A stretch of 9,145 bases of DNA from Thermoleophilia bacterium (GCA_014534155.1 JACVSB010000050.1:1-9145), one strand, 5' to 3'. Shown: positions 1-6,155, counted from the stretch's first letter. Numbers and translations are program-made. Notes: generated by a model not told the origin, from the sequence alone.

Positions 1-57
1 CCCACGGCGCACCTCGTGGAGCAGGACCGGATCGTGAACGAAGCGCTGAGCGTCTAG
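1..57 (+). CDS. C-terminal end of an unidentified protein (partial)
   Basis: The first 18 codons of frame 1 read PTAHLVEQDRIVNEALSV and end in TAG. Almost every third codon position is G or C, as in the real genes of this window, which supports this frame; frame 2 stops early. The residues suggest an amphipathic helix at a C-terminus, but too little is left to name a family. The upstream part lies outside the window. The next gene is convergent and ends 52 bases further on; no clear terminator hairpin with a U-run is visible between them. Confidence 0.45.
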   Translation, partial: PTAHLVEQDRIVNEALSV

Positions 58-109
58 CGCGGTCGGGTCGACAGCGAGGTCGTCGCGGGCGGCAGCGCGG
101 CCGGCGCGA

Positions 110-295
110 TCAGTACGCCCAGGGCGGGCGGTCCGGCGCGTCCTCGGCGCGCTCGGCCACCCGGCGCCGGAGGTCGTCCTCGGAGCGGACGTCGTCGCCG
201 TGCGCCTCGCGCGCGTGCTCCGCGAGCTCGCGGACGAGCGCCTCGTCGTCGTCGGCGACGAGGAGCTCGTCGCACCAGCAGCGGACTGCGCGCAC
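110..295 (-). CDS. DUF1059-like small protein
   Basis: A 61-residue protein starting at GTG. The N-terminus has a C-x-C pair (residues 6 and 8, RCWCDE), followed by an acidic helix and the phrase HAREAHGDD at about residues 27-35. This cysteine pair followed by a mid-protein HA-x-x-x-HG helix is the pattern of DUF1059, described as small putative metal-binding proteins; the biochemical role is unknown. The length of about 60 residues fits. The GTG start is preferred because a good -10-like box (TAGAAT, 304-309 on the minus strand) ends eight bases upstream, which suggests a leaderless or nearly leaderless mRNA; there is no Shine-Dalgarno. It lies downstream of the 79-residue gene on the same strand, but a 143-base gap and its own promoter suggest separate transcription. 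Confidence 0.75.
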   Translation of the reverse strand: MRAVRCWCDELLVADDDEALVRELAEHAREAHGDDVRSEDDLRRRVAERAEDAPDRPPWAY

Positions 296-303
296 GGCGG
301 CGC

Positions 304-309
304 ATTCTA
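304..309 (-). promoter_or_regulatory. -10 box for the DUF1059-like gene
   Basis: Read on the minus strand this is TAGAAT, one mismatch from TATAAT and a rare AT-rich island here. It ends eight bases before the GTG at 295, so transcription would begin at or just before the start codon. No clear -35 is visible at 16-18 bases upstream. Confidence 0.5.
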
Positions 310-425
310 GGCCGCGCCGCGCGACCGTCTCGGAACGACCATCGCGTCTGCGGGCCAGGTCCGCTGCTGACCCCGTGGGACGGGCTGCGGAGACACTCGC
401 TCCCTGCGCGCGCCGCGGGCACGCC

Positions 426-437
426 GCGCCCGGGCGC
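426..437. repeat. 12-base perfect palindrome just after the stop of the 79-residue gene
   Basis: GCGCCCGGGCGC is its own reverse complement and lies one base beyond the minus-strand stop codon at 439-441. It could be part of a GC-rich terminator without a U-run, or chance in DNA of this composition. The rest of 296-438 holds nothing else that I can identify. Confidence 0.25.
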
Positions 438-438
438 C

Positions 439-678
439 CTACAGCTCGAGGCGCTCCCGGTCGAACTCGTCCCGCCGGCGGTCGAGCTCGGCCGCCTCCA
501 TCGTGTATGCCTGACCGCGCCCCTGCGAGGCGCGGCGCATCGCGAGCGACTCAGGCGTCAGCTCGTCGGGTGCGAGCGGCCCGTCGGCGCTCGCGACACG
601 TCCCTCCTCGAGGTCGACGAGGTAGGCCTCGCCCGAGGCGCGGTGGCGCCAGAGCTCGCGAGCGCGACTCGTGGACAC
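439..678 (-). CDS. Conserved-looking 79-residue protein of unknown function
   Basis: A 79-residue protein from GTG at 678 to TAG. I do not recognise a named family. The N-terminal half (ELWRHRASGEAYLVDLEEG, about residues 8-26) looks like a short beta hairpin carrying a compact fold. The C-terminal half is strongly charged and predicted helical (MEAAELDRRRDEFDRERLEL, last 20 residues). There is no signal peptide or membrane segment and no cysteine. The frame could be extended upstream, but that would run into the opposite-strand DUF2071 gene. GTG at 678 is chosen because a -10-like CATTAT ends six bases upstream. The gene is divergent from DUF2071 with only 18 bases between the two starts, so the two share a promoter region. 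A role cannot be assigned. Confidence 0.6.
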   Translation of the reverse strand: MSTSRARELWRHRASGEAYLVDLEEGRVASADGPLAPDELTPESLAMRRASQGRGQAYTMEAAELDRRRDEFDRERLEL

Positions 679-683
679 GCCGG

Positions 684-690
684 GATAATG
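684..690. promoter_or_regulatory. Symmetric -10 region serving two divergent genes
   Basis: The plus strand reads GATAATG. GATAAT (684-689) is a -10-like box ending seven bases before the ATG at 697. On the minus strand the same bases give CATTAT (690-685), ending six bases before the GTG at 678. Both spacings fit transcription starting at the start codon. No convincing -35 is visible on either side. Confidence 0.45.
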
Positions 691-696
691 CCCGCG

Positions 697-1482
697 ATGG
701 CCGTGGCCGAGTACCTCACGACCCCCGCGCGCCAGCGCGCGACCCTGGCCGAGACGGAGCACCGCCCCTGGCCGCTCCCGCGGCGCGACGGCTGGCTCAT
801 GGCGCAGACGTGGGAGAATCTCCTCTTCGCCCACTGGCCAGCGTCCCCCGACGCCCTGCGCACGCACGTCCCGAGCGAACTGCCCGTCGACACCTGGGAG
901 GGCGAAGCGTGGCTCGGGATCACGCCGTTTCGCGTCCGCGGGGTCCGCCTCCGCGCGACGCCGCCGCCGCCGCTCGCGTCCTCCTTCCTGGAGCTGAACG
1001 CGCGCACGTACGTGACGCTCGAGGAGAAGCCGGGGATCTGGTTCTTCAGCCTCGACGCCTCGAGTCGCCTCGCCGTCGAGGCCGCGCGCCGCCTGTACCG
1101 GCTCCCTTACTTCCACGCCGGTATGTCCGCGGACGTCGACGGCGGCGGGCGTGTCCGCTACACGAGCGCGCGCCGGACGTCGCGCGAGCGCCGCGCTGAG
1201 TTCCGGGCGGCGTACCGGCCGAGCGGCGACGCCTCGCCCGCCGCCCTGGGCTCGCTGGAGGCGTTCCTGGCCGAGCGCTACTGCCTCTACACGGTCCATC
1301 GCGGACGCGTCCTTCGGGGAGAAATCCACCATCCGCCCTGGCCGCTTCGGGCCGCGGAGGCGGAGCTCGAGCGCAACTCGATGGCCCCGCCCGGGATCCC
1401 GACCGACGGCGAGCCTCTCCTGCACCTCGCGGACCGGCAGGACGTCCTGATCTGGCCACTCGAGCCCGTCGACGGGGCGTAG
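697..1482 (+). CDS. DUF2071 (YqjF-like) family protein
   Basis: A 261-residue soluble protein whose sequence follows the DUF2071/YqjF family through its length: RPWPLPRR (23-30), WLMAQTWENLLFAHWP (33-48), WLGITPFRVRGVR (72-84), LNARTYV (100-106), GIWFFSLDASS (113-123), RLPYFHAGM (135-143), ERYCLYT (193-199) and a late HHPPWPL (211-217). The biochemical function of this family is not established. ATG at 697 is chosen because a GATAAT box lies seven bases upstream, suggesting a leaderless message; there is no Shine-Dalgarno. ATG at 688 and GTG at 643 are in frame, but 688 overlaps the -10 box and 643 lies inside the divergent gene. The small membrane protein that follows begins within about 30 bases and may be co-transcribed. 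Family assignment is confident; the exact start is less so. Confidence 0.88.
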   Translation: MAVAEYLTTPARQRATLAETEHRPWPLPRRDGWLMAQTWENLLFAHWPASPDALRTHVPSELPVDTWEGEAWLGITPFRVRGVRLRATPPPPLASSFLELNARTYVTLEEKPGIWFFSLDASSRLAVEAARRLYRLPYFHAGMSADVDGGGRVRYTSARRTSRERRAEFRAAYRPSGDASPAALGSLEAFLAERYCLYTVHRGRVLRGEIHHPPWPLRAAEAELERNSMAPPGIPTDGEPLLHLADRQDVLIWPLEPVDGA

Positions 1483-1508
1483 CGCCCGCCTGCTCCCTCC
1501 GCTCGGGC

Positions 1509-1895
1509 CTGAGAGCCGGTCTCGCCGGCGCGGCGCTGAGCGGACTCCCCTCGACCGCGTGGGCCCTCGCGGCAGGACGCGACCCGCTCGAGGCGACGCT
1601 CGCCGCAGGCTCCCTCCTCCTCCCGAACGAGCGGAGGCGGCTGCGGCTCATCGCCGCAGCGGCTCCCGTCCACCTCGCCGTTTCCCTCGGCTGGGGCGTC
1701 GTCCTCGCCTGTGTGCTCGCTCGCCGGCCCACCCTGCGAGCGGGCGCCGCCGCCGGGCTCTCGATCGCGGCTCTCGACCTCGGTCTCGCCGGCCGTCGCT
1801 TCGCGCCGGTGCGCGCGCTCCCCCTCGCGCCGCAGCTCGCCGATCACGTCGCGTACGGCGTCGTCGTCGCCGCAGTCCTCCGGCGCCGCGCATGA
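1509..1895 (+). CDS. Small membrane protein with no standard start codon
   Basis: The frame ending in TGA at 1893-1895 encodes a convincing small membrane protein: a short hydrophobic N-terminus (RAGLAGAALSGLPSTAWAL), a polar stretch with GRDPLEATLAAGSLLLP, then three hydrophobic segments (AAAPVHLAVSLGWGVVLACV, GAAAGLSIAALDLGL and DHVAYGVVVAAVL). From memory, similar conserved proteins of unknown function occur in actinobacteria, with GRRFxxxRALP before the last helix. The frame has no ATG or GTG between its upstream stop at 1197-1199 and GTG 1713, which would remove more than half of the protein. The start given, CTG at 1509, is the first codon of MRAGLAGAALSG-like sequence and lies 26 bases after the DUF2071 stop, but it has no Shine-Dalgarno. 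Alternatives are another non-AUG start, a sequence error in the start codon, or a gene that has lost its start. Confidence 0.55.
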   Translation: MRAGLAGAALSGLPSTAWALAAGRDPLEATLAAGSLLLPNERRRLRLIAAAAPVHLAVSLGWGVVLACVLARRPTLRAGAAAGLSIAALDLGLAGRRFAPVRALPLAPQLADHVAYGVVVAAVLRRRA

Positions 1896-1928
1896 ACGGC
1901 GAGCGCAGGATCGACGACGCGGCCGCGC

Positions 1929-2924
1929 TTACGCGGGCGCGTCGACGGTCAGGACGGCAGATCCGTGGAGCGCTCCGCGCCGGAGGTGAGCGAGCGCCTG
2001 GTTCGCCGCGCTGAGGGGGAACGTCTCGATGTCCGTTCGTACCGGCACGCGGGGTGCGAGCGCGAGGAACTCCTCGCCGTCGCGCCGGGTCAGGTTCGCC
2101 ACCGACCGAACGGCCCGCTCGCCCCAGAGGAGCTCGTAGGGGAAGGAAGGCACATCGCTCATGTGGATCCCGGCACAGACGACGACGCCGCCCTTGCAGA
2201 CGGCCGCTAGGGCGGCCGGGACGAGCCCTCCGACCGGCGCGAAGAGGAGCGCGGCGTCGAGCTCGTCGGGAGCGCGCTCGTCCGAGCCGCCGGACCACTC
2301 GGCTCCGAGCCGGCGCGCAGACTCCTGCGCCTCCCTGTCCCCCGGCCGCGTGAACGCGAAGACACGCCGGCCCTCGTGGCGCGCGACCTGCGCGACGATG
2401 TGTGCGGACGACCCGAACCCGTACAGGCCGAGCCGCTCCGCGTCGCCGGCCAGCGTGAGCGCCCGGTAGCCGATCAGGCCGGCGCAGAGGAGCGGCGCGG
2501 CGTCCACGTCGCGGTACGCCGGCGGGAGGGGGAAGCAGAAGCGCTCGTCGGCGGCGGCGAGCTCCGCGTACCCGCCGTCGAGCGAGTACCCGGTGAAGCG
2601 AGCGGCGTCGCAGAGGTTCTCCCGGCCGCTCGTGCAGAAGCGGCACGTTCCGTCCGCCCACGCGAGCCACGGAATGCCGACGCGCTCGCCCGGCGGGAAC
2701 CGCTCCGCGCCGGCGCCCGTCGCGGCGACGGTGCCCACGATCTGGTGCCCGGGGACGAGCGGGAGCTTCGGGTGGGGAAGCTCGCCTTCGACGACGTGCA
2801 GGTCCGTGCGGCAGACCCCGCAGGCGTGCACGGAGACGAGGACCTCTCCGACCGCGGGCTCCGGATCGGGCAGCTCGCGCTCGACGAGCGGCAGCCCGGG
2901 GGCCTCGAGCACGAGCGCGCGCAC
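1929..2924 (-). CDS. Zinc-dependent alcohol dehydrogenase (TIGR02822-like)
   Basis: A 331-residue medium-chain dehydrogenase/reductase that oxidises or reduces alcohols and aldehydes with NAD(P); the substrate is unknown. The N-terminal GroES-like domain carries the catalytic zinc ligands C38 (CGVCRTDLH), H60 (GHQIVG) and C147 (LLCAG). The structural zinc lobe reads DGTCRFCTSGRENLC: C94, C97 and C105 are present but the usual first cysteine is D91. The Rossmann motif is GLYGFGSSAH (166-175). The phrases FTGYSLDGGYAEL, APLLCAGLIGYRAL and GVVVCAGIHMSD match the TIGR02822 subgroup, which is about 330 residues long. GTG at 2924 is chosen because VRALVLEAPG is the normal beginning of the family; an upstream GTG at 3038 would only add sequence from another frame of the zinc-ribbon gene. 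The gene follows the zinc-ribbon gene by 19 bases and is probably cotranscribed. A perfect 10-base palindrome (CGCGGCCGCG, 1918-1927) sits in the 33-base convergent gap after the stop. Confidence 0.93.
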   Translation of the reverse strand: MRALVLEAPGLPLVERELPDPEPAVGEVLVSVHACGVCRTDLHVVEGELPHPKLPLVPGHQIVGTVAATGAGAERFPPGERVGIPWLAWADGTCRFCTSGRENLCDAARFTGYSLDGGYAELAAADERFCFPLPPAYRDVDAAPLLCAGLIGYRALTLAGDAERLGLYGFGSSAHIVAQVARHEGRRVFAFTRPGDREAQESARRLGAEWSGGSDERAPDELDAALLFAPVGGLVPAALAAVCKGGVVVCAGIHMSDVPSFPYELLWGERAVRSVANLTRRDGEEFLALAPRVPVRTDIETFPLSAANQALAHLRRGALHGSAVLTVDAPA

Positions 2925-2943
2925 GATCGGGCTCGTCGGCTGG

Positions 2944-3120
2944 CTAGCGCACGCAGGGGCAACTCGGGACGCGCCCGACGACGTGCCCGCAGGACGGGCA
3001 TCGGCGCCGCTCGCCTCGCGCCTCGAGGAGCCCGGCACGGGCGCCCAGCCAGGCCATCATCGCGCCGACGCCCGTGGTCAGGACGGCGACCGCGAGGAGC
3101 TGGCTATCGAGCGTCTCCAT
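2944..3120 (-). CDS. Small membrane-anchored zinc-ribbon protein
   Basis: A 58-residue protein from ATG 3120 to TAG. Residues 7-29 (about LLAVAVLTTGVGAMMAWLGARAG) form one transmembrane helix. After a basic linker (EARGERRR) the C-terminus is a mini zinc ribbon: C41-P-S-C44-G ... C54-P-C56. The cysteine spacing suggests that one zinc ion is bound on the cytoplasmic side, although the CxC second knuckle is shorter than usual. Function is unknown; such proteins often act as adaptors. GGAGGG at 3133-3138 (minus strand) is a possible ribosome site, but the 12-base distance is long. It lies directly upstream of the alcohol dehydrogenase with a 19-base gap, so the two probably form an operon. It is divergent from the PPOX gene across a 75-base region. 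Confidence 0.72.
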   Translation of the reverse strand: METLDSQLLAVAVLTTGVGAMMAWLGARAGLLEARGERRRCPSCGHVVGRVPSCPCVR

Positions 3121-3160
3121 GCCAGGGGTATTCCCTCCACGCGGGTGGGAGGAAACGCGG

Positions 3161-3189
3161 TTGCGCCGCCGGCGGCGATCGTCGACACT
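3161..3189 (+). promoter_or_regulatory. Promoter of the PPOX-type oxidoreductase gene
   Basis: A -35-like TTGCGC (3161-3166) and a -10-like GACACT (3184-3189) are separated by exactly 17 bases. The -10 ends six bases before the ATG at 3196, which predicts a leaderless message. No Shine-Dalgarno is present before that ATG, in agreement. Confidence 0.5.
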
Positions 3190-3195
3190 CGCCGG

Positions 3196-3615
3196 ATGGA
3201 GCTGCCCGAGAGCGCGCGCCCGCTCCTCGAGTCTGACGCGCTCGGGCACCTCGTGACTCTGAACGCCGACGGCTCCCCGCAGGTCTCGTGCGTCTGGGTC
3301 GGTCTCGAGGGCGGCGACGTCGTCTCGGGGCACCTGAGCGGGGCTCTGCAGAAGCTGCGAAACGTCCGCCGCGACCCGCGCGTCTCGCTCTCGATCGAGG
3401 GCACGCGGATCACGCCGCCAGGACTGAAGGAGTACCTCGTCCTGCACGGCCGCGCTCGTATCGAGGAGGGCGGCGCGCCGGAGGTTCTGCAGCGCCTCGC
3501 GTACGTCTACCTCGGGCCAGAGGTCAAGTTCCCTCCGATGGACGATCCCCCGCCGGGATTCCGGCTCCTCGTCACGCCCGAACGCGTGGGCGGCGTCGGC
3601 CCCTGGGTCTCGTAG
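3196..3615 (+). CDS. PPOX-class (F420/FMN-dependent) split-barrel oxidoreductase
   Basis: A 139-residue protein of the pyridoxamine-5'-phosphate-oxidase-like split beta-barrel fold. It opens with a helix (PESARPLLESDALGHLVTL) followed by the typical strand pair NADGSPQVSCVWVGLEGGDVV, then the cofactor-phosphate contact region QKLRNVRRDPRVSLSIE (52-68). The later GYLVLHG-like strand here is KEYLVLHGRARIEEGG, and the tail FRLLVTPERVGGVGPWV closes the barrel. Members of the Rv1155-like actinobacterial group use F420 to reduce small substrates; the substrate cannot be read from sequence and FMN is the alternative cofactor. Length fits the family (130-145). The start is supported by the promoter placed six bases upstream. 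The AAA+ gene begins 45 bases downstream on the same strand and may be cotranscribed. Confidence 0.88.
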   Translation: MELPESARPLLESDALGHLVTLNADGSPQVSCVWVGLEGGDVVSGHLSGALQKLRNVRRDPRVSLSIEGTRITPPGLKEYLVLHGRARIEEGGAPEVLQRLAYVYLGPEVKFPPMDDPPPGFRLLVTPERVGGVGPWVS

Positions 3616-3660
3616 CCAGCGCGAAGAGTGCGAAGCTAGCCGCACGGGTACGAGGCGCGG

Positions 3661-5658
3661 ATGTCGCTCCTCCTCCTGCCGCTCCTCCTCTTCCTGCTCA
3701 TGTTCCTGTTCATGAGCCTCGCGGCGCGCGCCTCGCGGCGGCGCGCGCTGGACGAGGCAGAGCGCCGGCGCGCCGCGCGGCGCGACCACGAGCGCGGCGA
3801 GCGTAGCCGCGGAGGACTCCCCTCCTCGCCCTTCGCGGGTCTTCTCGAGATGCTCCTCTCCGGCTCGGGCTCGTACGCCTACGACCCGGAGACGGGCCAG
3901 TGGGTCGACATCTCCGACGAACGCCCCCGGGTGCCGCCGTCAGAGCCGGCGCCCTCCGCCGAGGACGGCGAGCGCGTGCAGAAGACCCCACGCCGTCAGC
4001 GTCGAGCGGCCGCGTCACCTCCCAACCCGCTGGGAGCCCTTCTCGGCGGCGGGATGGCCGGCGGGCTCGGCGGGGGCGGCGGCGACTTCGAGGTGCAGGA
4101 TCCCGACGAGCTTCCCACGTTCGCCGACGTCGGGGGCATGGACGCGCTCAAGGCGGAGGTGCGCGACACCGTCGGCCTGGTGCTTCGCCACCCGGAGCAC
4201 GCCGAGCGGTACGCCATCGACTGGAACGGGATCCTCCTGCATGGGCCGCCCGGCGTCGGGAAGACCTACTTCGCTCGCGCGATCGCCGGCGAGTACGGCC
4301 TCCACCTGATCCACGTCTCGACCGGCGACCTCGTCGCCGGGATCGTGGGCCAGTCGGCGCAGAACATCCAGAAGGCCTTCGAGAAGGCGCTCGGTCAGCT
4401 CCCCTGTCTCCTCTTCTTCGACGAGTTCGACTCGGTCGCGCAGCGGCGCGAGACGACGCCCGACCAGGAGTCGCGCCGAACCGTGAACCAGCTCCTGACC
4501 TCGCTCGAGGCCTACCGCGACGAGCGCCGGCTGCTCGTCGTGGCGGCGACGAACTCCATCGAGCACCTCGACCCCGCCGTGATCCGCCCGGGCCGGTTCG
4601 ACCGCCATATCAGGATCGACCTGCCCGACGCCGGCGCGCGGCGCGGCATCTTCTTGGCGGAGCTCGACGACCGGCCGACCTCCGCGTCCGTCGACCTCGA
4701 CGCGCTCGTCTCGCGGACGGAGGGGATGACGCCGGCGGCGATCGCGAAGATCGTCGACACCGCTGCGCTCGAGGTGTTCCGCGAAGCGGCGCAGTCCGGG
4801 AGCGAGCTCGAGCTCGACACCGAGCACCTCCTCCGTGCGGTCGACGCGTACGGCGGGCAAGATCGCCCGCTCGTCGAGCACTGGACGTGGGGCTCGCTCG
4901 TCCTCCCCGACGCGATCAAGGCGCAGCTCCAGCAGCTCCAGGCAGTGATCGAGGACCCGGAGTCGGCACGACGCTTCGGAGTCGACCCTCCGACCGGCCT
5001 CCTGCTTGCGGGCCCGCCGGGGACGGGCAAGACCTCGGTAGCGAAGGTGCTCGCCGCGCAGGCGCGCGCGTCCTTCTACCCGATCTCCGGCGCGGACGTG
5101 ATCAGCAAGTGGGTCGGGGAGTCGGAGCGGAACATCCGGCAGCTCTTCTCGCGCGCGAGAGAGAACCGCCCGTCGATCGTCTTCGTGGACGAGATCGACG
5201 CGATCGCGGGCCGGCGGGGCGAGTCGCTCGGCGTCCACGACAGCCACGTGAACCAGCTCCTCGCCGAGATCGACGGCGTCGCCGGCCAGCGCGGCGTGTT
5301 CGTCATCGGGGCGACGAACCGACCCGACCAGCTTGACCCGGCTCTCCTACGGGGCGGGCGCCTCTCGCGCACGATCGTCCTCGGGCTCCCCGACGAGGGC
5401 GAGCGGTTGCGGATCCTCGCCCTCCACACCGCCAGGATGCCGACCGTCGGCGTCCGCTTTCACGAGCTTGCAGAGGAGACGGACGGCTTCTCCCCGGCCG
5501 ACCTGAAGTCGCTCGCGCAGGAGGCCGCGCTCGCCGCGATGGCGCGGACCTCGGAAAACGGCGACGGCGCTCCACCGTCGTCCGTCACACACGATGACTT
5601 CCTCGAGGCCCTGGCCCGGCTTCGATCCGGCTCGCCGGCCGCAGGCTCGCTCGCCTAG
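3661..5658 (+). CDS. Membrane-anchored tandem AAA+ ATPase, CDC48/VCP type
   Basis: A 665-residue protein with two classic AAA modules. Residues 2-22 (LLLLPLLLFLLMFLFMSLA) form one N-terminal transmembrane helix, followed by an Arg-rich charged linker (26-50), a low-complexity region with YDPETGQW (74-81), and a Gly-rich stretch (130-142). D1 (about 150-395) has Walker A GPPGVGKT (195-202), Walker B LLFFDEFD (250-257), sensor-1 N298 and arginine fingers R309/R312. D2 (about 410-655) has Walker A GPPGTGKT (451-458), Walker B IVFVDEID (506-513), N553 and R564/R567. The D2 pore loop is aromatic (KWVGES, 483-488); the D1 loop (GIVGQS) is not. Both sites look competent for ATP hydrolysis. There is no HExxH, so it is not FtsH, and the end (GSLA) lacks the HbYX motif used for proteasome docking. 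The likely role is an unfoldase or remodelling machine at the cytoplasmic membrane; partners are unknown. GAGG at 3652-3655 is a fair ribosome site five bases before the ATG. Confidence 0.92.
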   Translation: MSLLLLPLLLFLLMFLFMSLAARASRRRALDEAERRRAARRDHERGERSRGGLPSSPFAGLLEMLLSGSGSYAYDPETGQWVDISDERPRVPPSEPAPSAEDGERVQKTPRRQRRAAASPPNPLGALLGGGMAGGLGGGGGDFEVQDPDELPTFADVGGMDALKAEVRDTVGLVLRHPEHAERYAIDWNGILLHGPPGVGKTYFARAIAGEYGLHLIHVSTGDLVAGIVGQSAQNIQKAFEKALGQLPCLLFFDEFDSVAQRRETTPDQESRRTVNQLLTSLEAYRDERRLLVVAATNSIEHLDPAVIRPGRFDRHIRIDLPDAGARRGIFLAELDDRPTSASVDLDALVSRTEGMTPAAIAKIVDTAALEVFREAAQSGSELELDTEHLLRAVDAYGGQDRPLVEHWTWGSLVLPDAIKAQLQQLQAVIEDPESARRFGVDPPTGLLLAGPPGTGKTSVAKVLAAQARASFYPISGADVISKWVGESERNIRQLFSRARENRPSIVFVDEIDAIAGRRGESLGVHDSHVNQLLAEIDGVAGQRGVFVIGATNRPDQLDPALLRGGRLSRTIVLGLPDEGERLRILALHTARMPTVGVRFHELAEETDGFSPADLKSLAQEAALAAMARTSENGDGAPPSSVTHDDFLEALARLRSGSPAAGSLA

Positions 5659-6122
5659 CCCGTCGAGACGTCGACGGTGCGCATACCGAGCCGCTCGTAG
5701 AGGCGGTAGGCGGCGGACGGATTATCGGCATGCACCTTGAGCTCCGCCGCGGCGAGGCCCCGGGCGCGGAAGGCGCCGAACGCGTGCCGGAGGAGCGCCT
5801 CGCCGAGGCCGCGGCGGCGCCACGCCGGCGCGACCACCAGGTCCTTGACCCATCCGCTCGTCCAGCAGAGGCAGACCCCGACGAGGTCGTCGGCCTCGGC
5901 GAGGAACCAGAGCGCCGGGTCGTACTCGGCGTCGGCGAGCATCGTCTCCCGCCACTCCTCGAAGGGGGAGACGGCGCCGCCGCCCGCTTCGTAGCCTTGC
6001 TCGAGGAGCGCGTGGACGCGCGCCGCGTCCGCCTCGGTGAACGCGCGGACGTGAGTTCCCGCCGGCCAGATCGGTGGCTCGGGGACGTCGGCCAGGTCGA
6101 CATGCATCCGCTGGACCCTCAC
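5655..6122 (-). CDS. GNAT-family N-acetyltransferase
   Basis: A 155-residue single-domain acetyltransferase that would use acetyl-CoA; the substrate is unknown. Helix 1-2 region: RAFTEADAARVHALLEQGYE (26-45). Acetyl-CoA motif A: KDLVVAPAWRRRGLGEALL (93-111), with the R-x-x-G-x-G pyrophosphate loop at RRGLG. Motif B: HADNPSAAYRLYERLGM (131-147), with Asn and Tyr in their usual places. GTG at 6122 is chosen because GAGGAT lies six bases upstream; read as a -10 box or as a Shine-Dalgarno (GAGGA) it supports the same start. ATG 6107, with GAGGG nine bases upstream, is a close alternative and starts five residues later. The frame stays open far upstream, but that part is the shadow of the divergent gene. 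The stop codon overlaps the AAA+ gene's stop: both use the CTAG at 5655-5658. Confidence 0.9.
   Translation of the reverse strand: MRVQRMHVDLADVPEPPIWPAGTHVRAFTEADAARVHALLEQGYEAGGGAVSPFEEWRETMLADAEYDPALWFLAEADDLVGVCLCWTSGWVKDLVVAPAWRRRGLGEALLRHAFGAFRARGLAAAELKVHADNPSAAYRLYERLGMRTVDVSTG
5660..5677. terminator. Hairpin at the convergent AAA+/GNAT gene ends
   Basis: CCGTCGA and TCGACGG form a 7-bp perfect stem around a GACG loop, starting two bases after the AAA+ stop codon and lying inside the last codons of the GNAT gene. There is no U-run on either strand, so it would be a weak intrinsic terminator of the GC-hairpin kind; function is inferred from position only. Confidence 0.35.
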
Positions 6123-6149
6123 GGTTCCATCCTCGCACGCCGGAAGCCG

Positions 6150-6155
6150 TACACT
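6150..6155 (+). promoter_or_regulatory. -10 box for the ABM-like gene
   Basis: TACACT matches TANNNT in very GC-rich DNA and ends twelve bases before GTG 6168, predicting a 5' leader of only about five bases. No -35 is evident. It lies in the 45-base divergent gap shared with the GNAT gene. Confidence 0.4.

Noticed and set aside
375..1199. 274-residue plus-strand open frame over the DUF2071 start region
   Set aside because: Arg/Pro/Ala-rich shadow; the DUF2071 frame carries the family motifs.
1918..1927. CGCGGCCGCG palindrome as a terminator or regulator site
   Set aside because: Only ten bases with no loop or U-run; expected by chance at this GC content, so it is mentioned only with the neighbouring gene.
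1648..2670. 340-residue minus-strand frame overlapping the alcohol dehydrogenase
   Set aside because: Same strand but the wrong frame; Arg-rich shadow, while the dehydrogenase frame has all zinc and Rossmann motifs.
4015..5247. 410-residue open frame on the minus strand opposite the AAA+ gene
   Set aside because: It is the antisense shadow of a gene whose motifs (two Walker A and B sets) are unmistakable; its own product is Arg/Asp/Val-rich with no recognisable domain.
3900..5336. 478-residue plus-strand open frame overlapping the AAA+ gene
   Set aside because: Frame-shifted shadow in GC-rich DNA, with extreme Arg content and no domain.
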